Of a stretch of DNA of 64,000 bases, positions 52,245 through 60,199 are shown piece after piece; within the stretch, counting starts at the first letter, position 1; every line of letters begins with the position of its first letter. The notes beneath the pieces were generated by a model. The model was not told the origin of the DNA and ran no database searches. It saw only the letters and a list, made by a program, of their open reading frames with translations. A program made the translations under genes and the position numbers. The DNA comes from Sinorhizobium terangae (lineage in GTDB: Bacteria; Pseudomonadota; Alphaproteobacteria; Rhizobiales; Rhizobiaceae). The stretch spans positions 169,531 through 233,530 of the forward strand of contig NZ_WITC01000061.1 of NCBI RefSeq assembly GCF_009601505.1, read 5' to 3'.

Positions 52245-53338
52245 TGCACGTCGACTGGAAACATGTGGCCGTCACCCTCGCGATCCTTCCGTTCGCGGTG
52301 GTTTTCGCCGCATGGATCGGCTTTTTCAACGTCGGCGCGTCCAGCGGGCATTGGAAGATCACCGACTGGTTCTTGCATTTCGCAATGCAGTCCGCGATCA
52401 GAACCTACGCGCTTGCAGTCGACGTCCCGCGGGAACTTCCGCACCACGCCGTCCAGACAGCGGCGGGCCATTTCGCGCGCGGTTGTGCCATTTGCCACGG
52501 CGCGCCGGGAGAGCCGCGCTCGCCTGCCGTCTTGCGCATGCTGCCGCAACCACCGGATCTCGCCGAGCGCGTCAGCGGCTGGAGCGACGCCGAACTCTTT
52601 CGCATCGTCAAGCATGGAGTGCGGTTTACGGGAATGCCGGCCTGGCCCAGCCAAAAGCGCGACGATGAGGTCTGGGCGATGGTCGCCTTCCTGCGCCGGT
52701 TGCCGGCGCTCGGCCCTGAGGCCTATCGTGACCTGGCCTACGGCCCAGCGGGCTCGCTCGTTGACCGGCCCGCGACCTTTCAACAGGCTCTCGCGGAGTG
52801 CACGCGATGCCATGGGGTTGACGGCAGGGGCCGCAGTACGGCGACGCCGGTCATCGCCGGTCAAAGGGAGTCCTATCTTCTCCAGAGTTTCGCAGCTTAC
52901 GCCGAGGACCGCCGACCGGGTGGCGTCATGGGTGTTGTCGCGAAGGCCATCGATCGTCGCCATTGGCGAGACCTTGCAGCCCACTTCGCATCATTGCCCG
53001 CATCACGAGGGAGAGCAGGCGCCGCGACGGCGCTTCTCGAACCAGGCAAGAAACTTGCGACCGAAGGGGACGCGTCGAGGCGCATTCCCGCTTGCCTTGT
53101 CTGCCATGCAAGCCGAGATCGCAACCCGGCATTCCCGTCGCTCGCCGGGCAGCCGGCTCCCTATATCGAGCAACAACTCCGCCTTTTCCGCGATGGGCAG
53201 CGTGGAGACAGCGGATATGGCCACGTGATGCGGGAGGTAGCGAGACCGCTTTCCGACAACGACATCGCAGCGCTTGCCACATACTTTGCGACCGCCGAGT
53301 CGCGGCCGGCGCATCCGATGGCATCCGCGAGAGACTAG
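52244..53338 (+). CDS. Membrane-anchored triheme cytochrome c
   Basis: A 364-residue protein with one N-terminal membrane helix (about 8-28) followed by three c-type haem motifs: CAICH (near 81), CTRCH (near 187) and CLVCH (near 287), with candidate Met ligands in FTGMPAW and GGVMGVV. The architecture is a tandem of cytochrome c domains that probably passes electrons to the CuA/cytochrome c domain of the adjacent CoxB. Last gene of the operon, overlapping the small protein by one base. Confidence 0.9.
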   Translation: MHVDWKHVAVTLAILPFAVVFAAWIGFFNVGASSGHWKITDWFLHFAMQSAIRTYALAVDVPRELPHHAVQTAAGHFARGCAICHGAPGEPRSPAVLRMLPQPPDLAERVSGWSDAELFRIVKHGVRFTGMPAWPSQKRDDEVWAMVAFLRRLPALGPEAYRDLAYGPAGSLVDRPATFQQALAECTRCHGVDGRGRSTATPVIAGQRESYLLQSFAAYAEDRRPGGVMGVVAKAIDRRHWRDLAAHFASLPASRGRAGAATALLEPGKKLATEGDASRRIPACLVCHASRDRNPAFPSLAGQPAPYIEQQLRLFRDGQRGDSGYGHVMREVARPLSDNDIAALATYFATAESRPAHPMASARD

Positions 53339-53450
53339 ATCACGATGATTTTAGATCCGATCGACCTCGTATCATAAACGCGACCGATTCCAATGAGTTA
53401 GAGCGGGGATGCGAGCGGAAACCGTACACACTTTTCCTCATCCCGCGCCG
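53339..53450 (+). repeat. Intergenic repeat of a third rhizobial type
   Basis: ATCACGATGATTTTAGATC, then ATCATAAACGCGACCGATTC, then AGTTAGAGCGGGGATGCGAG and TACACACTTTTCCTCATCCC occur in an order I recognise from many rhizobial intergenic regions. It contains an imperfect palindrome (ATGATTTTAG/CTCGTATCAT). Located just after the cytochrome gene. Confidence 0.65.
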
Positions 53451-53551
53451 GGTGATCGGCCGCGGCTGCAGCGATCTTCGAATAGATGACCGCCCCTGAG
53501 TTCGCTTGCGAGCATTCCGCTTTCGCCAGCGGTCACACTCCGATCACTTGT

Positions 53552-53992
53552 TCAATGTCTGGAGCGGGGGTCCGGCCACAAAGCACGTATGTCTTCGGGC
53601 AAGCTTTCCCGCACCTTCGCGACCTGACCGGGATCGAGATAATGCGAGAGGACGGCGAAAACCGTCTGTACCGCATCTTTCGCATCCACTGGCCGCGTGA
53701 AGGCGAGTTCTTCCTTCACCTGAGTGAGAAACTCATCGAGGGAATGCAACCGCGCGGGCTGCTTGGACGGCTGGTACTGCTCGTAATAGGCACCGCGCAC
53801 CAGCAGCGGCAATTGGGCGGCAAGATGGGCGGACAGGTCTGCCGGCAGGCGATCTCGGATCGTGTGCAAGACGGCGCCAAGGATATGCCACGCGGCTTGG
53901 CGATCTGGCCCTTGCTGTTTCATGATGTCATCCAACCATGTGTTGGTGACCTGAAGTGTCTTGTCAAAGGCGGCGATACCAGAAGCGCTCAT
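53552..53992 (-). CDS. DUF2267 protein
   Basis: A 146-residue helical protein of the DUF2267 family: TLQVTNTWLDDIM at the N-terminus, AAWHILGAVLHTIRDRLP, then HLAAQLPLLVRGAYYEQYQP and AVFAVLSHYLDPGQVAKVRESLP. Function unknown; the family is often stress-linked. ATG 53992 has an AGGAGG site. An exact stress promoter lies upstream, back to back with one for the divergent gene at 54128. Confidence 0.9.
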   Translation of the reverse strand: MSASGIAAFDKTLQVTNTWLDDIMKQQGPDRQAAWHILGAVLHTIRDRLPADLSAHLAAQLPLLVRGAYYEQYQPSKQPARLHSLDEFLTQVKEELAFTRPVDAKDAVQTVFAVLSHYLDPGQVAKVRESLPEDIRALWPDPRSRH

Positions 53993-54025
53993 GATTTTTT
54001 TCCTCCTATGTCTTCACGAGGTTCG

Positions 54026-54050
54026 AACCGCCGTTGCTTTTGATTGTTCC
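54026..54050 (-). promoter_or_regulatory. EcfG/RpoE2-type promoter for the DUF2267 gene, exact match
   Basis: Minus-strand GGAAC (54050-54046), 16 bases, GGTT (54029-54026), 33 bases before the DUF2267 start. Confidence 0.75.
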
Positions 54051-54071
54051 GCAGCGGACTGCGACGAATCG

Positions 54072-54097
54072 GGAACATTATCGGGACGGGAACGGTT
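54072..54097 (+). promoter_or_regulatory. EcfG/RpoE2-like promoter for the gene at 54128
   Basis: GGAAC (54072-54076), 17 bases, GGTT (54094-54097). Thirty bases before ATG 54128, close to an ideal promoter-start distance. Confidence 0.6.
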
Positions 54098-54127
54098 CCG
54101 AGACTCCGCGAGCGAGGACCTCCCGAA

Positions 54128-54415
54128 ATGGACGCCGGCATGGAATTCAGCAAAAAGACATTCTACGAGGAATGCGCCCGCATCCTTGACGCGGAACATT
54201 CCTATACACCATGGCCGTACGGTAGGATCACACGCTGGAACAACCGCGCGGCCGGCAACGGCCGTTTTCCCGGATATGGCCTGATCCGGATGTTCGGACC
54301 TCATCACATCCAGATAGCGTTGCGCCGGCCGACCGAACTCAACCTGCTGTGCCATTCCGCGGAGGAAGCCTTGGCAGCATTGCGAACCGCACGGCTGACG
54401 CAGCAACGGTCATGA
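54128..54415 (+). CDS. Hypothetical protein
   Basis: A 95-residue basic protein beginning MDAGMEFSKKTFYEECARIL, with WPYGRITRWNNRAAGNGRFPG and FGPHHIQIALRRPTELN in the middle. No family assigned. ATG 54128 or 54140 could start it; neither has a strong ribosome site. Divergent from the DUF2267 gene, with its own stress-type promoter. Confidence 0.62.
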   Translation: MDAGMEFSKKTFYEECARILDAEHSYTPWPYGRITRWNNRAAGNGRFPGYGLIRMFGPHHIQIALRRPTELNLLCHSAEEALAALRTARLTQQRS

Positions 54416-54463
54416 GGTCTGCGGCCCGGACCGCGACAGCGTCAGCCTGCGTTGCAAATCCTC

Positions 54464-55633
54464 TCACGGCTTCAAAACTACCTTTACGCAACCATCCTTC
54501 CTCTCGCCGAAGGTACTGTAGAGCGCCGGCCCCTCGTCGAGGCCGCCCCTATGGGTGATGACGAAGGACGGGTCGATCTCCCCTTTTCGGATCCGATCGA
54601 GAAGCGACGGAAGATACCGTTGGACCGGCGTCTGGCCCATACGGAAGGTCAGTCCGCGGTTGATTGCCGATCCCATCGGTATTTTGTCGAGATATCCGCC
54701 ATAGACACCCACAATGGAGACCGTTCCGAAATTTCGGCAGCAATGGATCGCTTGCCGCAACACGTGCGGGCGATCAGTACCCATGAATGTGGCCACCTTC
54801 ACGCGGTCGACAAAGGAATCCAGGCTTGCCCGGCTATCGGCCTCGGTGCCGACCGCGTCGATGCAGGCGTCGGCTCCCCGACCATGGGTTATCTCCATGA
54901 TCCGCTCATAGATATCCTCCTGCATGAAATCGAGGGTCATCGCGCCGGCTGCTTCGGCGAGCCTTAGCCGCTCCGGAACCGTATCCACGGCAATGACTCT
55001 TTCGGCGCCGAGCAGGAACGCCGAGCGGATCGCCATCTGGCCGACAGGGCCACATCCCCAGATTGCGATCGTGTCCGCAGGGTTGATGTCGCAGAACTCG
55101 GCGGCCATGTAGCCGGTTGGAAAGATGTCGGAAAGAAACAGCACCTGCTCGTCCGTGAGTTCATCCGGAACCTTGATCGGCCCCGCATCCGCATAGGGCA
55201 CGCGAAGATATTCAGCCTGTCCACCACTGTAACCGCCGAGAAGGTGTGAATAGCCGAACAGTCCGGCAGGAGAATTCCCCCACAACTTCGTCGCCTTTTC
55301 CCAATCGGGATTGGTGCGTTCGCAGCCCGAATAGAAGCCGCGCTGACAGAAAAAACATTCGCCGCAGGCGATGGTGAAAGGGACGACGACACGGTCGCCG
55401 ACGCTCAATCTGGTCGCCCTCCTACCCACCTCGACGACCTCCCCCATCGTTTCATGGCCAAGGACGTCGCCGTGCTCCATGGAGGGGATGAGACCGTTGA
55501 AAATATGGACGTCCGAGCCGCAGATCGCGCAGGCAGTCACCTTGATGATGACGTCGCGATCGTTCTCGATTTTCGGATCAGGCACGCTCTCGCATCGGAT
55601 ATCGCCCTTGCCGTGCCACGTCAAAGCCTTCAT
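54464..55633 (-). CDS. Zinc-dependent alcohol/formaldehyde dehydrogenase-like protein
   Basis: A 389-residue class III-like MDR dehydrogenase. The catalytic zinc region is [13 protein letters not shown] with GHETMGEV; the structural zinc loop has [15 protein letters not shown]; the NAD-binding [13 protein letters not shown] lies near residue 190. The long form with [14 protein letters not shown] resembles glutathione-independent formaldehyde dehydrogenases. Its ATG overlaps the SDR gene's stop (ATGA), and it has a GAGGAG site. Confidence 0.9.
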   Translation of the reverse strand: MKALTWHGKGDIRCESVPDPKIENDRDVIIKVTACAICGSDVHIFNGLIPSMEHGDVLGHETMGEVVEVGRRATRLSVGDRVVVPFTIACGECFFCQRGFYSGCERTNPDWEKATKLWGNSPAGLFGYSHLLGGYSGGQAEYLRVPYADAGPIKVPDELTDEQVLFLSDIFPTGYMAAEFCDINPADTIAIWGCGPVGQMAIRSAFLLGAERVIAVDTVPERLRLAEAAGAMTLDFMQEDIYERIMEITHGRGADACIDAVGTEADSRASLDSFVDRVKVATFMGTDRPHVLRQAIHCCRNFGTVSIVGVYGGYLDKIPMGSAINRGLTFRMGQTPVQRYLPSLLDRIRKGEIDPSFVITHRGGLDEGPALYSTFGERKDGCVKVVLKP

Positions 55634-56619
55634 CTCAGGACTCCTCTGTATGAAACACGCGATCTCCCGGCGATCAGGGCAGCGATGGCGAACCCGACGA
55701 CAACGACAGCCGCCATAGTTGCGACGGGAATCCTGTGGGATGAGCGCAGCCCCCCGTCGATGCCACCGGCCACGGCCGGCGCTCTGAACAGATTGCCGTT
55801 GCTGTTCTCCGCCCGCGGCCCTTGCTTCAGGTAACGTGACGTAAGCTGCGCCAGCAGCCGCGTCGTGGTGTTGGGGGCGAGAAAATGGACGAAGCGGGCG
55901 AGATCAGCGACGAGGCCAACGGTAGTCGAGGCGCGTGGACGCTCCGCGAGACGGACGATGGCGCGAGCGGCACGACGCGCGTTGTAGACGGGCGGAGGAA
56001 CGCTGAGTTTACGACCGGTATAATTCGCGCCGTGGGCCACGCCAGGCGTATCCATAAACGTCGGATAGACATCGCAAATGTGGATGTCGGGTTCATCGGC
56101 GAGCTCGGCACGGAGTGCTTCGGAGAAGCCTCTAAGGCCAAACTTGCTGGCGCTGTAGGCCGCAGCGAAAGGGGTGGAAGCAAAGCCCCCGAGAGAAATC
56201 ATATTGATGAAGGTGCCGTGGCGCTGCTTGAGAAAGATCGGAATGGCCGCATGTGCATCATTGATATGGCCGATCAGGTTGGTGCGAATGACCTGCTCAT
56301 GGGCTGCAATCGGCGTATCGACGAAGCGACCAACCGCACCGACACCGACATTGCTGAACCAGACGTCGATCTTTCCGAAACTCATCGCCTTCTCTGCCAG
56401 CTCCTTGACGGCGTCCGCATCCGTCACGTCGGTCGGCACGACCAAGACCTCGGCCCCCAATTCGCGACAGGTCTTCGCCACACGCTGAAGCGCGGCGGCA
56501 TCGCGCGCGGCGAGGACGAGTTTCGAGCCACATCGCGCGAATGCCTCAGCCGCGGCCTCTCCCACGCCGGACGAGGCACCAGTGATGACCACCACCGCAT
56601 CTCTCAAAGCTTTCTTCAT
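55630..56619 (-). CDS. Short-chain dehydrogenase with C-terminal membrane helix
   Basis: A 329-residue classical [22 protein letters not shown] binds NAD(P), NVGVGA replaces the usual NNAG, and [16 protein letters not shown] holds the catalytic Tyr/Lys. After the catalytic domain (about 1-250) a tail ends in one hydrophobic helix ([18 protein letters not shown], about 302-320), anchoring it in the membrane. ATG 56619 has GGGAGG. First gene of a two-gene stress operon with the alcohol dehydrogenase. Confidence 0.9.
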   Translation of the reverse strand: MKKALRDAVVVITGASSGVGEAAAEAFARCGSKLVLAARDAAALQRVAKTCRELGAEVLVVPTDVTDADAVKELAEKAMSFGKIDVWFSNVGVGAVGRFVDTPIAAHEQVIRTNLIGHINDAHAAIPIFLKQRHGTFINMISLGGFASTPFAAAYSASKFGLRGFSEALRAELADEPDIHICDVYPTFMDTPGVAHGANYTGRKLSVPPPVYNARRAARAIVRLAERPRASTTVGLVADLARFVHFLAPNTTTRLLAQLTSRYLKQGPRAENSNGNLFRAPAVAGGIDGGLRSSHRIPVATMAAVVVVGFAIAALIAGRSRVSYRGVLR

Positions 56620-56653
56620 ATTGGATCCTCCCGCTCTAACGAGGTCACGAAGG

Positions 56654-56678
56654 AACCGGCAGAAGCTGAACATGTTCC
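56654..56678 (-). promoter_or_regulatory. EcfG/RpoE2-type promoter for the SDR-alcohol dehydrogenase operon, exact match
   Basis: Minus-strand GGAAC (56678-56674), 16 bases, GGTT (56657-56654), 34 bases before the SDR start. Confidence 0.75.
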
Positions 56679-56769
56679 GGCGTCAGCGCACGACGCCTTC
56701 ACAGGCACTGTAAGGGGTCAGCCGGCGCATCGCGTACCTGTTACGGGATGCACCGTCACGGGGAAGAAG

Positions 56770-56901
56770 CTAGTCGGATTGATCGATCGCGTGAGGCGGC
56801 GGCTGGCCGTTTTCCGGCGTCCCGTCAATCGGAAAAAGCATCCAGATCAAGGCGATCACCACCAGCACGAGAATCACCGTCGCTGTGACTGCTTTGGACA
56901 T
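56770..56901 (-). CDS. 43-residue single-pass membrane protein
   Basis: MSKAVTATVILVLVVIALIW forms a membrane helix, followed by a short proline-rich tail. GGAGG lies just upstream of ATG 56901 (56904 is an alternative). A loose stress-like site (GGAAC-N18-TT near 57020) precedes it. Small size makes the call tentative. Confidence 0.5.
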   Translation of the reverse strand: MSKAVTATVILVLVVIALIWMLFPIDGTPENGQPPPHAIDQSD

Positions 56902-57164
56902 CATACCTCCGACGGTCACCCCCGGTACCGGGGGATGAAGCAGGAGACTGACGGAAAAGGAGGGTGTGGCTTCCTGCTTCTTCGAAAGGCACCCCAATCG
57001 TCGTGGATGACAATTGTTCCTCAACCGGAAGATCAACGTCGTCTACTTCACGCTATATGCCCTCGCGAGCATTCACTTTGCGCGAAAAGATGACGGCAGA
57101 CTTGGGAACACGGCGTGGAACAAAACGCCGCTACTCGCTTTCTCCGGAGACGAAAGGGAAAACC

Positions 57165-57425
57165 ATGATTGCAAGCCCGAAAGAACCTGTCCGCCAAACG
57201 GCCGAGACACCCGACGAGGAAAGCGCTGAGACCGGGCCTGGTTTATCGCGCCCGGAGGATGCGAAGCCGGTGGACCAGGGCCGGATACCACCGGTCCGCA
57301 GCACCGATGAGGCGAATATCGATCCTGAAGATGTTCTTCCGGACGACGAGGAAGAGCAGTCGATTGCCGACAATCCATCGCGCGAAGAGATCCGCTTTGG
57401 CAATGTGAAGCCGCCGCGCCCTTAG
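57165..57425 (+). CDS. Acidic, probably disordered small protein
   Basis: An 86-residue protein rich in Pro, Glu and Asp (ETPDEESAETGPG, DPEDVLPDDEEEQ), without hydrophobic core segments. ATG 57165 follows an AAAGGGA site. A loose GGAAC-N18-TT site lies within 30 bases upstream. No family recognised; rhizobial genomes carry similar small acidic proteins, but function is unknown. Confidence 0.6.
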   Translation: MIASPKEPVRQTAETPDEESAETGPGLSRPEDAKPVDQGRIPPVRSTDEANIDPEDVLPDDEEEQSIADNPSREEIRFGNVKPPRP

Positions 57426-57561
57426 ATTGACTGCCGCGCTGTTGGCTGTGCAGGACGTCGCGGGTACCTGCTGGCGGACTTTGACCGGCTAAACGTGGCG
57501 GTCCATCTGGCACCGCCGTTAATACTTCCGTAGCTTTCCATTTCGAAACCCTATCCCACCG

Positions 57562-58434
57562 CTATGGAGCTCCAGTTTTTCGTTCCTTCGCCCTCGCCTT
57601 CCTCCTGGCCTCACGTAGCTCCTCGATCGTTGGTTGCCACCAACCGCGTTCAACCTCGTAGGTTCCGGGCTCGGTTTTCGAAGGCCAGGTTCGAACGAGC
57701 TCGTCCAGATTGGGCGCGCGCCATCTTCCCCAGATGTGCTCACGGGTGACGTCGCGATAGACATCGGCGACGCGATCTGGATCGACGATTTCGCCGGTGA
57801 CCTCAGTGATGACAATGATCCGATAGCTGGTCGTCGAGATCGGCTTGCCGATTGGTGGCAAATCGTCGGCCGGCAACGGGATACGGCGACGCCGTCTCTC
57901 GGCAGATCGGCGCCGTGCCACCCTCTCCTCCTCCGTTCCCTTGCGCGCCTCGGCGCGCTTGCGCCGTTCCTCAGGTTCGTTGCGTTTTGCCTCTTCCTCG
58001 ATCACCTGCCAATGCCGGTGAAGGTGGTCGTAGGAGGCGAACGGCACCCGCCAAGTTTTGAGTTCCGGCTGCCATTGGGCAAACGGCACCTGACGGAGTT
58101 CATCGACTATCTTCCGTGAATACGGCGTGCGGACCCGGAAGCCGTTGTTGTCGACCTTCAGGTAAGGGCTGAGAATGGGTTCGAACGCGTAGGCATCACG
58201 GCCCTTCTGATCCTCGTAGGGATCTCTTCTTGACGCTTCTCTGGCGAGCCAGCGATTGATCCTGCGCCCCGCTGTGGACCCGGGAACAAACCAGGCCTTA
58301 CGCTCCTCGCTCCATCGAGCCCGCGGAAACGTTTCGCGAAAGCGTTGGACGGTCATCCAATCAAATGGAAAGCTGACATTCTCACCGATCTTGCCATCAC
58401 CATCCTCGTGATGGGTCTCTGCTTCGTCCTCCAT
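57562..58434 (-). CDS. Protein with two HARP-like domains
   Basis: A 290-residue protein. Two related segments, about residues 21-66 (FPFDWMTVQRFRETFP, then WSEERKAWFVPG) and 97-145 (TPYSRKIVDELRQVPF, then WQPELKTWRVPF), match the HARP pattern known from SMARCAL1-type annealing helicases. A highly basic coiled stretch follows (about 147-187) and a C-terminal domain with RIIVITEVTGEIV and YEVERGWWQPT. No helicase domain is present. A DNA- or RNA-binding role is inferred. ATG 58434 has a weak ribosome site. Confidence 0.72.
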   Translation of the reverse strand: MEDEAETHHEDGDGKIGENVSFPFDWMTVQRFRETFPRARWSEERKAWFVPGSTAGRRINRWLAREASRRDPYEDQKGRDAYAFEPILSPYLKVDNNGFRVRTPYSRKIVDELRQVPFAQWQPELKTWRVPFASYDHLHRHWQVIEEEAKRNEPEERRKRAEARKGTEEERVARRRSAERRRRRIPLPADDLPPIGKPISTTSYRIIVITEVTGEIVDPDRVADVYRDVTREHIWGRWRAPNLDELVRTWPSKTEPGTYEVERGWWQPTIEELREARRKARAKERKTGAP

Positions 58435-58813
58435 GCCGCAGATGCCTTCAATCGTTCGGCTGTTCTATTCCGAACGCGCGAGCTGAGAAAAGGATGCTCA
58501 ATTCAACGGGATGTTCCTGGCGCGGAGACAAGGCCGATCGATGGAATCGGCGGGGCTTCAAGTGAAGAACTCAGGCGTGGACAATGTCAGGAGATGCGGG
58601 CTGCAGCATGCACTTGATTGGTGGGCTGGCCTTCGTGCACTTTTCGCAGCGGCGTGCCAGAAACGCGCATTCGGGCCTTCCCCGTTCGCCATCCTGTGTC
58701 AGTAGCTTGGCGCGGCAGTGCCTTTCGGAACTACATCTTCCCGCATCTTACGCGCCAAAGGGATGCGATGCTGCCCCGCAACAACGCGGGGCTTCTTCGT
58801 TGGTTCGGGCTCC
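58435..58813. other. Intergenic region with a hairpin
   Basis: No gene is seen. GCCCCGC (58773-58779) and GCGGGGC (58786-58792) form a hairpin followed on the plus strand by TTCTTCG, a weak terminator-like element. Confidence 0.45.
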
Positions 58814-59134
58814 TCAGCAGCCCGTTGTATCGCGTCCCTCGCTGGGGTTCATCTTTTTCTTGGCGAGACCGGGCGGGCAATCTTTGTTCGGGGCGTCATC
58901 CTGAGCGTCCCCAGCTGCGCTGTTATCATTGCTCTTCACGCTGCCGGTGGTCTCGCTGGAATAGGGCTTGTCCCCGCGTTGCCCCGCCTTGCAATTCGGG
59001 CTGCCCGGATCGCATTTTTCCATATTCATGGAAGGCTGATCCCCGGTCGCGCTCGTGCCGGACTGCGCGGAAGCAGTCAGGCTGGCCGCCGAGAACAGCG
59101 CTGCCGCTAAGGCAGCCGGTATGGCAAGTTTCAT
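58814..59134 (-). CDS. Small secreted hypothetical protein
   Basis: A 106-residue protein with a signal peptide (LAIPAALAAALFSAASLTASAQ) and a hydrophilic, Gly/Ser/Asp-rich mature part containing four cysteines, two as CDPGSPNC and others in DCPPG and the last residue, likely disulfide-bonded in the periplasm. ATG 59134 has GGAG, and an exact stress promoter is upstream. Function unknown. Confidence 0.75.
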   Translation of the reverse strand: MKLAIPAALAAALFSAASLTASAQSGTSATGDQPSMNMEKCDPGSPNCKAGQRGDKPYSSETTGSVKSNDNSAAGDAQDDAPNKDCPPGLAKKKMNPSEGRDTTGC

Positions 59135-59189
59135 ATCTAAGCTCCATTTGTTGCTTCCAAGCGTTCTCTTACGCTTGGCCCGTCCAACG

Positions 59190-59214
59190 AACCTCCCGCT
59201 TCCGGAAATGTTCC
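59190..59214 (-). promoter_or_regulatory. EcfG/RpoE2-type promoter, exact match
   Basis: Minus-strand GGAAC (59214-59210), 16 bases, GGTT (59193-59190), serving the small secreted protein at 58814-59134. Confidence 0.72.
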
Positions 59215-59564
59215 GGCCGGAACAACCAGCGATACCGTGCAAGAGCCAGTAAGCCCGCCACCGCGGCTTGAGCGCCGGGGAGTTGCTCACGCGCCGCCTA
59301 CATGATCAGCGCCTGTTCGTGTTCTTGCTTTCGTGTGGCTCTTCACGTCAGGGAGGACGCCATCTCCTGCCGAGATATGCTCAGCAAGATGACGAGACTT
59401 GATCCGGCTCGATGGCCGCCAAGCGAAGGAGGCCCCCGACTGCTCGAGGGCCTCTTCAGTATGTCGATAAGCCAAGACTCCGGACGGCCATGGCTGCCGC
59501 CCGCGATCCGCTCGCCGTGAGATGGTCCTTCATGTCGAACAGGCTGTCTTCCACGAAGACGCTC

Positions 59565-59966
59565 TCACTTTGCTCCAATCAGGTCCTTGATCTCGCCCAG
59601 CTTCTTCATGCATCCCTGCTCATCGCCGGCTTCGGCCATTTTCTTGGCTTCTGCCTCGAGCTGGCTTGGCTTGTCGCCACTTTCACCGGTCCGCTTGCCG
59701 GTGACCTGCTCCTGATGAGGCGAAGTCGCTTTCGTCTGGCCGCCGGTCGATCCCGTTATTTCCGTTCCGACAGCCTTCTTCTGCTTGCCGGGCATGACTT
59801 CTTCCTGGTGCTCCGTAACAGGCGCGCCGGACCCGCTGCCGGCTGCGCCCGTTTCTGCGGAAACGATAGCCGGCCCGAGTTTCTCGAGTTCTTGACGGCA
59901 GTCCGCAAATGCCGGCACAGCCAGCAGTATGGGAAGGGCGGTGGCTGCCATGAGACGTATCAACAT
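59565..59966 (-). CDS. Small secreted hypothetical protein with paired cysteines
   Basis: A 133-residue protein with a signal peptide (LMAATALPILLAVPAFA), a Cys just after it (DCRQELEKLGP) and another near the C-terminus (EQGCMKKLGEIKDL), so one disulfide may join two helices. The middle is Gly/Thr/Ser-rich and likely flexible. ATG 59966 has GAGAAG. A stress-type promoter lies upstream. No known family. Confidence 0.75.
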   Translation of the reverse strand: MLIRLMAATALPILLAVPAFADCRQELEKLGPAIVSAETGAAGSGSGAPVTEHQEEVMPGKQKKAVGTEITGSTGGQTKATSPHQEQVTGKRTGESGDKPSQLEAEAKKMAEAGDEQGCMKKLGEIKDLIGAK

Positions 59967-60013
59967 TGTTCTTCTCGCTCGCTGTTTGACGCAATGCGTC
60001 CGTTGCTGAGCCA

Positions 60014-60038
60014 AACAAAGCTCTACGTGAAGAGTTCC
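60014..60038 (-). promoter_or_regulatory. EcfG/RpoE2-type promoter for the gene at 59565
   Basis: Minus-strand GGAAC (60038-60034), 17 bases, GTT (60016-60014), 48 bases before the start. Confidence 0.62.
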
Positions 60039-60199
60039 CGTTAGATGGCTGACTTTTTTAAACTCAGCGCGATCCGAAAATCCCGTTTCCCGGTCAGGTA
60101 GATCGTCACTCCACGCTCCTACTCCAGCTTTCATACCCTAGATCGGAAGACGAAGAATCGCGTCGTTTTCAGGTGCACCGAGGTGTCACCGGCAGTAGA

